This document shows, piece by piece, positions 45,801 to 55,800 of a stretch of 64,000 nt of DNA. Each line of letters opens with the position of its first letter. The first letter of the stretch is position 1. The position numbers were made by a program, and so were the translations under genes. Below the pieces are notes generated by a model. The model saw only the letters and a list, made by a program, of their open reading frames with translations. It had not been told where the DNA came from and did not search any database. The DNA is from Litoditis marina (lineage: Eukaryota > Nematoda > Chromadorea > Rhabditida > Rhabditidae), in assembly GCA_964036275.1 (NCBI GenBank), contig OZ038437.1, forward strand, positions 3,724,501-3,788,500. Reading direction: 5' to 3'.

Positions 45801-46901
45801 CGCCCCCAAGGTTTGAGTGGGATATCTATCGTGTCCCAAATTTTCAGTCAATTCGGTTCACACATAAAAATTTCCCAGGAGTGCGCACCAACACAGACAC
45901 ACACACACACACACACACAGACACACGACGGAAGTTGGCGGTCTGCATGAAGCGCATAACGTCATAACTCGGCTCAAACTTAATCAATTTTGTTCAAATT
46001 TTGAACATAGCTTGTACATAAACATATGCCATGAAAAATCAACAAATCATAAAAAGTCTTGATTTTCACGTTTGGGCCTTTTTGAGGGTAAACTAAAAAA
46101 ACGGAGGCGCGCATTAGCCGAACCAAAGACAAATCTCGCACAGCGCTTCGCGCTGCGCGCGATTGACCGAGACGCGGTCGGTCGGTTCAGGCTCGGTCGG
46201 CACATGTCCAACTGGCGGTCGGTGATGAGAGTGTGGATCGGCATCGGCATGTGTCTAACTGGCGGTCGGTAAATGAAACCGCAATTAAACGATTACCTCT
46301 ACTGGTTCATTACCGACCGCCAGCTGCCGACCCACACTCTTATCACTTAACATGCCGACCCACACTCTTCTCACCGACCGCTTTTTTTTTTGAAAAAAAC
46401 TTTTTTAGCAGCAATTTTCTCAACAGCTCTGATGCGTTTCTACATGACTATGTCAACGCCAACGACATGACTATGATTTTCAAGAAATGGTTCAATAAAT
46501 AATAGTAATTGAAATATAATAATGCTGTAACAATCATTCAATCAAGCGTTCGACCTCAAATGTGATTGTACTTTGTAGTCTGATAAACGTTCGTTTGTAA
46601 GTCGGTTGTACTTTCCTCTCAAACTTTTTCGTTCTGCCCCATCGTATCTTGTAACAATGGAGTATGTATTATTACAGGGTACTGTTTTTCGAACCCAGAA
46701 CAATGAACTATAAATTACTATAATAAGCGAGATCTTGTATAGTAACAAAAACAAACCAAGTATTTTATTCCATAGTCTATGTGCAATAAACTATAATTTT
46801 ATTTTATTATCCAACAAACATTACCTGACCGTCAGTATTGCTGCGGTAATCACAAACAAGTAGGTCAATAGTGGAGCAGCCCGGAGTAGTTTCGAGACCA
46901 T
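39811..46901 (-). CDS. GT92 (DUF23)-family glycosyltransferase, type II membrane protein
   Basis: Exons: 46825-46901, 43526-43651 (or to 43720), 42947-43052, 42545-42657, 42052-42130, 41682-41813, 41175-41328 and 40626-40780, then C-terminal exons near 39,990-40,231 and 39,811-39,890. The N-terminus MVSKLLRAAPLLTYLFVITA is a signal anchor, placing the enzyme in the Golgi lumen. Family blocks follow in order: YDVVSCIAPLFANEQWQIAL, FGSHMHLYVRSMVSPLFELM, YLTVQPWLRVELP, AAAQTDCLLQYK and the DxD-type metal site FITFVDLDDILFPRLGK, then NSTWIHWP. GT92 members transfer galactose to N- or O-glycans; this protein's substrate is unknown. All phases agree up to 40,626. After it, the frame matching the family (YNVPPTTNSITHLKRL) needs phase 2, but every donor in the exon is phase 0, and reading through gives a stop at 40,608. 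So the 3' end is uncertain or frameshifted. AATAAA lies beside the last stop. Confidence 0.82.
42228..42448. mobile_element. Palindromic element built of gcaaccgggttgc motifs
   Basis: At least eight tgcaacc/ggttgca motifs in both orientations occur over 220 bp. The outer segments are mirror-related (ttacacatgcaaccgggttg and acacatgcaacccggttgc). It is an intronic element in the GT92 gene. Confidence 0.8.
43216..43290 (-). pseudogene. Duplicate B of the 3' part of GT92 exon 2
   Basis: Reads VTTLQTIKLAAYYVSSRIVV then DTELQR, open throughout, with donor GTAAACTC. It is closer to the parent in protein than duplicate A. It is preceded by a CT tract without an AG acceptor. Confidence 0.85.
43362..43458 (-). 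pseudogene. Duplicate A of the 3' part of GT92 exon 2
   Basis: Reads VTTLQTIKLAVNNIRSRTVV then DAELQR, open throughout, and ends in AG then GTAAAATC, a usable donor. The parent (43,526-43,651) reads VTTLQTIKLAAYNASSRIVV. No AG acceptor stands in front; a CT tract and gtacaacatcaac do. Confidence 0.85.
44142..44673. mobile_element. Long inverted repeat, 199-bp near-identical arms
   Basis: Arm 1 is 44,142-44,340. Arm 2 is 44,475-44,673, its reverse complement, with only about two differences (one substitution, one single-base indel). The ends are aattcatgaaaaagtgggg and ccccactttttcatgaatt. The 134-bp spacer is unrelated and non-coding. The near identity implies recent insertion or gene conversion. 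It lies in the long first intron of the GT92 gene. Confidence 0.93.
44730..45615. repeat. Tandem repeat of ~130 bp with TGACGTCA palindromes
   Basis: Units share ccagaat-c-gaa-acgtca, an aa-ttgacc-tttctaag-like middle, atttgaaaatatatgtgacg and atgacgtcatctg phrases. There are four diverged units to 45,240 and a related one near 45,550. Six exact TGACGTCA sites are present. It is followed by gagagagcgtgctgaatgga-type repeats at 45,350 and 45,715. Confidence 0.85.
45895..45930. repeat. Short CA microsatellite
   Basis: A run of alternating ac of about 30 bp, interrupted twice by ag, in the first intron of the GT92 gene. Confidence 0.9.
46076..46400. mobile_element. Palindromic element with ggcggtcggt / accgaccgcc arms
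   Basis: The arms ggcggtcggtgatgagagtg and cactcttctcaccgaccgc flank shorter inverted copies (aactggcggtcggtaa / attaccgaccgccag). The reported 66-67 codon frames here are by-products. Confidence 0.75.
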
Positions 46902-46912
46902 TTGGCTAACTG
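46902..46912 (-). promoter_or_regulatory. Probable trans-splice acceptor of the GT92 gene
   Basis: GGTTTCAG (AG at 46,910-46,911) is followed by TTAGCCAA and the start codon. The acceptor-to-start distance is eight bases. Confidence 0.55.
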
Positions 46913-47057
46913 AAACCCAAAGATACATGCTGACTTTTCAATCTACTGCTAAAATGTACAGTCACGTGAAACGTGTAAAGAATGTTTATTGAAATGCAAT
47001 AATAGAATTCACTTTTTTTCACGAGCTATGTGGTTATCCTATTTTCATTCAGTTATT

Positions 47058-47292
47058 TATAGTCTTTTCTATTCCTACTGAGACTTCTACAGTAGGCCTT
47101 CAAAACTTCCAAGCCGTTTTGCTCACTCACTTTTGATCGGAGAAGTTGAGGATTGCCGTACCTCATTCTCCTGCTCAGGAAGTGTAAATATACGAGAGCA
47201 TTTTTCATGAACTACATTTTTAGCTTCACAACAGCCTTCGGAAAGTTTGTAAGGTTACTGTAGGAGTCTCAGTAGGAATGGTGTGAACTATA
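47058..47292. mobile_element. MITE, third copy of the 15,076 family
   Basis: Runs from tatagtcttttctattccta to aggaatggtgtgaactata. It includes the gattttgag-like interior and the cagccttcggaaagtttgta segment found in the other copies. Confidence 0.85.
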
Positions 47293-47780
47293 TGGGTAAA
47301 TGTTACTAAAAAGGTTCGAAATGTTTGCCTGCGTTTCTGATTCCATACGAAAAAACGGTTCGAAGATATTGTCGCCGAAATCGATTTTCACACTACTAAA
47401 CTAAAAAATTGCAAACGGCCTTTTTATTAGTTTTATCTCCTGGCAGTACTTCTGCCCGTAAACATTTTTGTAAGGTTGAAATAATAAAATTGTGTCCGGT
47501 TATTTAAATCGTTGTGCAGCATAAATCCGGAAAACTTGTTCTAGCGAAATTTTATAAGCCTGAACACGAATTTTGAGCGAACAAGTTTTTAGTGGAACAA
47601 TTCGATTTCCTTTACTATTCTTTTTTGAGAAAAAGAAAATGCGACAAATTTCCATGTGTATATTACTGTTTTGAGGTGTGGTTTTTCTTCTTTATTGTGA
47701 GCGAGCGATTGTGCTGAGAAGTTAACAATTCACATGAGTCACAGAAAGTCACAGAAAAAGTGAGGGGGAGAGAACGCAAT

Positions 47781-47968
47781 GCTCTGAAGTTAAAAACCGA
47801 GTTGTTTACCAAGGTTCGCCGAAAACCCAAGTTGTAAATCAAGTATCAGACTGCCGAGAACTTGGGCGCAATTGTGCACCAATATCTGATTTCACAACTT
47901 GATCATCATCTAGTGACCAATTTGGTGGGGCGAACCTTGGTAACCAACTCGGTTTTTAACTTCAGAGT
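47781..47968. mobile_element. MITE with ctctgaagttaaaaaccgag ends
   Basis: The left end is ctctgaagttaaaaaccgag. The right end is ctcggtttttaacttcagag, a perfect inverted repeat, with inner matched segments accaaggttcgcc and ggcgaaccttggt. The length is 188 bp. Confidence 0.92.
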
Positions 47969-48613
47969 AGGAGGGTTAATAACTCAGAGAAAGATAGAAA
48001 GAGTTGAGAGAAATAGAGAGAGAGAGAGAGAAACTAGAGACACAGAGAAATAGAGAGAGAGAGAAACTAGTTTTAAACAATTAAAATTTTATTGAAAGTG
48101 AAACATTCGATTAAAACTGAAGGCAAGTCAGTAACAGGAAGGGTGAGACAGAGAAAACGCGAGAGGAGGTTTAGAGATTAAGAGAAAGAGAGAAAGAAAG
48201 TGAGACACAGAAAAATAGAGAGAGAAAACTAGTTTCAAATAATACATATATATATTGAGAGTGAAACATTTGGATAAAATGGAAAGCAAGCCAGTCACAG
48301 GAAGAGTGAGATAGAAAGAAAGCGAGAGAGAGAGAGAAAAAGAGGAGAAGGGAGAGAAAGAGAAAGAGAGAAAAAACCCGTTTTAATAATTAATTTATAC
48401 TGAGAGTGAAACATTTGGATAAAATGGAAAGCCAATATCTCGCTGAGAGATGCGTAGGACAGGTATCCTGGGTAGATTAGAATCTCCGGAGTGCAAGCGG
48501 AACACTCAGTCCAGACCCTAGTTGGGGGTTTTCATCATCAGTTTCCACTTTTTATGACAATCTACGCTGGTAAATTAATAAAGCGTAATTTTTACCTCTG
48601 ACAACCCTACCTC

Positions 48614-48812
48614 TATAGTCGTCGCCAACGGAAAGGCGGGAGGGTACTGTACATCTCACTTTCCGCTGTGCAAGCACACATGTCTTTGATTCCAAAGATT
48701 GCAGAATATGTGCTCTAGTAGCGCAGTGGTTAGCGCCCTGCTACGAAATTTTTGCTCGCTGGTTCGATTCCGGTGAGAGACAGAACTTTATAAATTCGGC
48801 GCTCACTATAAT
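48614..48812 (+). mobile_element. tRNA-like repeat, copy 4 of 4
   Basis: The best-preserved member: ctatagtcgtcgccaacgg at the left, agcgcagtggttagcgcc and ggttcgattccg boxes, and gcgctcactata at the right. Confidence 0.88.
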
Positions 48813-49815
48813 ATGACCGAAATATGCCTTATGCGCAGCATAATTTTGATGTTTTCGCTGTTTCTGTTTTTCATTTTCTGACTTTAGTAATGAATAAGTA
48901 TACAAAAATATGTATTCTTATGAACAACAAAAAAAACATTACGACTCAACGAGCTGTAGGCCTGTAGAAAGGAGTTGCCTTAGTTAATACATACGTAACA
49001 CTCATTAAAGAACTGATTATCCTGAGAATCTGAGGACTGTTGTTTTATTCGCAACGCATTTTGTCATTCGACAGTTATCTTAGGCGCTAAGGATGAGAAG
49101 ACATTCAGACAGAGGATTTTCAACTATCAGAAGACTAAAACAGCGTATGTTCGAGGAGACGCAGATTAAGATAGGATGCCTTGGACGTTGCTCTCAGACA
49201 CTTTGACAATTATTTTTTGTAGCGACCTCAACTCGGATACATTGTGTGCAGGTCAGAGAGACGCAGACGGTCTCAGCCTGTCTGCGCCCTCATTGACCTG
49301 CGCGCTCTCTCGCTTTTGTAGCTTGCTAATCGCAGCAAATTGTCGCCACTGTTTCTGAGCTAGGAATACGGCCTTGATCATCTAGTTCGCCGTACAGATA
49401 CCGCGGCGGCATCGAATCCGGGATGGTAAGTGTTGATTGATCTAGGTTCAGATATAAATACACACCAAAATTACAAATATCGACTTTTCAAAAAGTTTAT
49501 TTCACATTCATTTCTGGCAATGTGCCATACAGTAATTTTTCAGAACATGAAAATTGAAAACACATTTCTCAAAATTGTTAGACAATATACAAATGTCAGC
49601 ATCGAGCAAGAAAGAATAGAATAGCAACAGCAAACATACAAAACGCACACTTAAAAAATTAACTTTCAAAACTTCCGTGTTAGTTAGTCATGAAATAGAA
49701 GTTTTGCTGTGTTTCGAATTCAAAATGCAGATCAGATCTTTTGGTGTATAAATACTTTTTCTATACTTCCAACTGTTCGATGAATAGTCGTACTCTCGTC
49801 CTTATTCTTAATAAA

Positions 49816-52800
49816 TTACACGAGACATGCCTGATTGCACGTTTTGGCGCATAGTTTCAGAACAGAAGCCCGTTCGCACAGCTGTAAAATGCCCCACAGT
49901 CGGCAGTAACTACCGTAATCTACACATTTGACCGTCTCGATGGGAGGATCTATCTCGGGCTTGGGGCGCAACCTGGAAACAATTTGAGTTAAGTGAATTT
50001 CCGATCTAATCGGTTAACCATAGTTCGAGCGTATCTGAATAAGTAACCAGTTGGTATAGTTTCGGTCTTCCTACTGAGATTTGGCATCGTGCCAATGAAT
50101 ACTCCAGGCTGTTTTTCACCTCATTGAAGTTTTTCAAAACAGTGCAAATCTCTGTTAGAGGTTGTTCAGTTCGATAAGAACATTTAGATGTAAAGTTTCT
50201 TTTGAATACTTCTGCCTGCTCAAGACATGCCCGGTTCTCCCGTTTCTCTGCCCGTTTTATGGGCCCGTTTCTCTGCTTTCTTACAATCTCACTTTTTTAC
50301 TGAAAATCTTACTTTCTTACAAAAAATCTCACTTTCTTTCAATTAATATGATTTTCTTAGAATCAGTCTCACTTTCTCTAATGAAACTCACTCTCTGGCG
50401 AAAAATCTTAACTGAAACATTAACATTTTACCGTGGTGTGAAATTTTTTCCCCATTCAACAGAACTACGTTTTTATGAGATTCCACGTTTGCCGAATTTC
50501 ACTGTTTCGGATATGTTTACTTTCGCCTCTCCTCTCACCGTACTTTCACCTCCTCCCTCCGTGGTAGTTTGGCCCCCACCCGCACTAGTTCATTGACCGC
50601 CAGTGAGCGATATATTAGCCATGAAAAGCCTTATATTTCCCCATTTGACATCAGACCCCAACAAATTGAGCTTTTCATGTGATAAATGATCAACAAAAGA
50701 CGGTTACGTGTGAATGGCTCTGCTTTTAATCCTCTGTTAACAAAACTTGAACAATAAGAGACTCCCGAGTAATATTTTAGTTCAAAGGAGAATGAAAAAT
50801 GAGAAAAAAAGAGGTACGAAACGGAAACTTGAAAAAATTGGACGCTTTCGAGAAGATAAGACTTTTTCGCGAACGCATAATTTTTTCATGAGAAAGTAAG
50901 ATTTTTCGTGAGATAATGAGATTTTTGGGGGAAAGTGAGACGTTTCGTAAGAAAGTAAGATTTATTGTAAGAAAATAAGATTTTTTGTAAGAAAGTGAGA
51001 TTTTTTGTGAGAAAGTAATATTGTTGGTAAGCAGAGAAACGGCACCATAGTCATCCAAAAATCTTGGCACGATGTCAATGGGTCTCAGTGGGAATGAAAT
51101 CAACTATACCCTGAAATAAACCTGAACTTTTGTTGGTTCCGATTGTCGGACCGGAAAGTAGGTGATATTGGTATGAGATGAAGTTCGCGGCTTGCGAGAT
51201 AGCGCGAGTAACCAAATCATTCTTGTACGACTCATATAAACACATCAGGCGGCGTGGCAAACCTTTCAAAATCTTATGAGATACCTCATGAGTTATTCGT
51301 GTGAGCTTCTCATGAGACTCTATTGATTGCTATGCTACAACATTGAGAGTTCACGAGTAGCTCATGAGGTATCTCATGAGAAACTCATATGAACTTCTCG
51401 TGAGATTGGAGGGATTGCTACGCCGCCAGGTTCCAATGTTGATCACCTTTCAGGGCCATTTATAAGGCTAGTTCTTCCTAAACTAAGCTATACGGTGTAT
51501 GACGGCAAGTTTCGATATGTTTGTAGCTTGGCTGCTCGTTATAGAGTAGGACGATTATGCGGACCAATCCCGTGTCAACGGTCCGCAATTGACTGCAATT
51601 GAAAAATGTATTGTACTTTAAAGGACTGAAGCGTGGAGATTGGTCCACATAATCGTCCTTCTTTAAACGTATTATTTACGTCCTGCACTCAGATCAAACT
51701 ACAACGACGATTTACTCGTTTTTCTTATTTATTATAGTACGAGTCAGTTCTTGATCAATTGAACTTTGATCGTTCAGCAGAAAGACCTGTTGGTCTCCTT
51801 GAACTGTTTCTACCCTAGAACCCCGCGGACCAAACTGTCTAAGATAATATCTAGTGTACGCAGTTTGCCCTGGAAATGATGGGCAATCTTACAGTTCAAG
51901 CATGGTATCTGAGGTGGGTCTGGTAGACTAAATAACAATAATTTTCGAGAGTAGCAAACGACAACGTGAGAGAGTAAACAAGTCAAAAGACCGCAGACAG
52001 TCTGGGACAGTCTGCGTCTTTCTGACCTGCACGTTCTCTCGTTTGGTTTGATGCAAGAGTAGGTTGCCAATTGTTTCAATGGTGTTGCGGTTAAATGCTT
52101 TTGGTATGGAACATAAGTATTCTGAAAGTTTGCTCACGGTTTCTGTTCACGGTTTGTGACAAAAGTGAGCAACTGCATACGAACGCGTGGACTAAAATAC
52201 ATAAAGACCTGCTAGGAGAAATCTGAATTGGTCTACCTGCTATCGACTGTAGTTTCCGGCTCAACGGTTTGGGGTTCCGGCTCCGGTGTGGGTAGTTCGG
52301 TGGCCGCTGACGTTGGTGGAAACGTACTGGTCGTGGTGGTTGTCATGGTTGTAGTAGTGGTGGAAGGCAAGGTGGTGGTAGGTTCTGAACAAATTCCCAT
52401 TTTTATTGTTGTTCCAGTTGTAATTCGAGAAGTTATGCGAGTTTTGCGCAGGAACGTAGACCAGAAAAATAGTGCGTCGGGCAAAACTTTTCAAGTTCTG
52501 ATGTCAATAAGTATATTCTCTATTTGTTACGTGAAAAGTGCCAGGAAGAAGTTTATAGAAGTCAGGACAGACGTAGATTTGATGACTTGAGAAAAAACAC
52601 CTTCTATTTGGTTTCTGAGGTACATACTTTGGTCTGCATTACTAGATGATAACTCTAAGCTGCTCGCGTTTTGCGCTATGAACAATTACACATAGTTATG
52701 AAGTGCAACTTGAACTCTAATTATACTCTGTTTCATCCAGCGCTGTCCTTTTACAGTAATCCGGCAAATGTTCAGAAGGCTTTTTCTAATTACTTTGGTT

Positions 52801-55800
52801 CCAAATTTCCATAGTTCATGATAGTGAAAGTGCAGAAGAATACACTTCAAAAAACTCCCAAAACGCCAATATACGAAACATTGACCTAGAAGTTCGAGCA
52901 TAGTACGGTGGAGGGTTATAAATGGAATGGTGAAAACTGTAACTATGTGTACCTGTGGTAGTAGCCAGAGTTTCTTCCTTGGTGGTCGTCGTGATGATTT
53001 GATAGATTCCCTTTTTGTTTGAAGGTGGAGGCGGTTCCGGGGTGGAGGCTTCAAATTGATCTTCATTTATAGTATTTGCAAAAGTATCACGTTTATTGTA
53101 CGTTCGCCAGAGGATTCCGGCACCTTACTCCCATCCTGCGTCTCCTCAAACATACGCTATTTCTCTGCTATCACATCCCGCCGGGCTACGAGTGGCGCGA
53201 AATAGAAAGGCAGAGCGAGAGGCGCAAGGTCGAATAAAAGTGCCGAAATCTTTTAGCAAACGTACTCTTATATGCGATACAATGTACAAACTGTATATTT
53301 AGGCACGCTCGATTCACACATTCCTACTCATTTACAGGGGCCATGACTTCCAGCCTGATAAGAGCGATTATCTCACCTGGCGGCGTAGAAATCCCCACAA
53401 AAGTTCATGAGATCACCTCATGAGCTATTTGCACGAGCTTCTCATGAGATTCTATTAATTGCTATGCTACAACATCAAGAGTTCACGAGTAGCTCATGAG
53501 GTATCTCATGAGAAGCTCATATGAACTTCTCATGAGGTTGGACGGTTTGCTACGCCGCCTGATATGTTGCACAGCTGGGGTGAAACAATCTATACCAAAC
53601 GTGATTCATCTCTTTCACACGTTACACTCACTTACAGATTTCAAATGACCTTCAATGGGACCACTATGGTCATTTCGACCTGACTATATCACGTTTTACG
53701 TGACTACCTAGTGACGATCGGTCATTAGGTTTCACGTCTCGACTTCTACGTGATGTTCGATCTTCACGTATCACGTTATTTAAACGTCCCACAATAATTG
53801 TTATACGTGAGTTTCTGCCTAACAAGTTGGATCATCTTACCTGCTATCGTGCGCAGCTGGGGCTGTACAAACTGCCCGACAATTTCGTCCGCCACAACTT
53901 TGATTGCTTCAAAAGTTTCGAGACCCGTCGCTGGGATCTCACGTTCGGGCAACAGGAAGCCGTATCTGAAATGAGGTCTCCATGTTGTGGAACACTAGGT
54001 GTGATGGGATAGTTATACGAAACGTTAGGAACTTCACATTCATCGAATGTGTTACATTGGTCACGTGTTGTGTGTGTTCATTGCCTAACATCATAACATA
54101 GTTTAGTTATAGGATTTGTCAAACCGTTGTGGACACCGTACCATCGATTTTGTAAGCGGCGGGGTTTGGCGAGGGGCCAGACGGTCTGCGTATCATTGAT
54201 CTACACACTCTCTCAACTGCTGGCAAGTAATCAACGACCGCTCGCCCCGCATCGCTCAATCAATCGAGCTCTGCTGTCTTTATGGGGAAAATGGTGACTA
54301 TAGTGAGATAGTGAGTGGCAGGGTGCGGAACAAATTCTAGTTCAGTCTCCACTGAAATATATGGCGGAGAACAAGGCAGCTCAGTTTTCTGAACTAAAAA
54401 CTAAATGTGTTGTTTCAGACCTTTTGTCACCAACGTCGGTTTAGATATTAGTGTTTCTACTTTTGACTAAAACATAAATTTTTGAACTTTTATGTGAACT
54501 AAGATCTATCAAATTGTCAGTTTTCCGATCGCTCACCCCATCAGTGTGTTCTTCGGTCTTAACTCGATCAGATAGGCGTACGGTACTTTCAGGGAGCCCT
54601 TGGCCCAATCAGAGGAGCCACCAGAAGCTTCGTCTGAAACATTTGTTCTATTTGGTCGTTTTCGGTATGTTTTGTAGTTTGAACTTGAAGAACGTCATAA
54701 CTTTCGAATTTTCAAAACAACGGGATCAAACTACAAACACAGAAGTATCAAATTAACAACTTGGTTGGAAATATGCAAACCCTATATCTTAATTACTCTC
54801 GGATGCACAAGTAATCAATACCTATAGTTTGCACATTTGTTTTTTCACCGAAACAAGCCAACAAAACTATATAAGAACCAACACATCATATCTGCTCCGG
54901 TTCCTACTTGGTACTTGGTGCCGTACATGTCGTAGATGGCCTTCGTGGCCCGCAGTGCCAGGGGACGCTAGAATAAATCGATGATCCAAATTTGTTAAGT
55001 GAAACAGTTAGAAAACATAATTGTTTTTTTATGTGCACTGGCATCATGCTTTAGATATTGCCACTCTGCTTTCGCTCGGTTGCAAGCGAACATTAATGTA
55101 GTATCTTTACGGTTACACCTAAAAACAGATAGTAGAAGAGAGACGTTAGGTTGGGTCTAGGTCATTTGCGCATAATATAGTGCGCAAGCACTATATGCGC
55201 GCAAAAAAAGCGCAAAACAAGACTGAGCAGCCATTTTCTCACACCTTGAAAACTGCACTACCGCACATTTTCCAATGAAAACACGCATGCACATGTTAGT
55301 GATAGGACCGCGGGCGACCGCGGTTCGTATGCTTAGATTTACATACTTCAGTGCTTCAGGGACATATAAAAGATTTGAAACACATCTCTCACAAAAAGTG
55401 ATGTAGACATTAGAAACTACATAGGTACTCGTTTGGCGAGAACCACACAGACTACAGACTACAAACTCACAAGAGCAGTGTGGAAGTCCTGAGGATAGCT
55501 TCGTTTTCGATGACTGAATGGAACAATCCACATCTGAGAGTAGGAGTGCAGACTGATGAAGGCCTGAAAACCATTGTTATTTAAACTTTTAAAAGTCACA
55601 ACACTTCATATTATTAAATTTACAATATTGTTCGTGATGAAAATGAGTGTTGCTTGTAACAGGGGGCCAGGAGCGGCACAATAGGTCCTATTGAACATAC
55701 AGATTGAACATTTTACTCCCGATGAGAGAGTTATGCTCTCATCCCTTTGGGGACTCAGTTTATTCCAAACACCTTGTAAAATTTCTTGTTCTATGTTTTA

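Larger units (their letters stand above)
46925..49810. other. Intergenic DNA between GT92 and carboxypeptidase genes
   Basis: Contains, in order, a MITE of the 15,076 family (47,058-47,292), a palindromic element at 47,781-47,968, three GA tracts each followed by a similar gagagtgaaacattt phrase (47,986-48,440) and the tRNA-like repeat at 48,614. There is also a ggtcagagagacgcagac repeat near 49,252. I see no gene. Confidence 0.55.
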
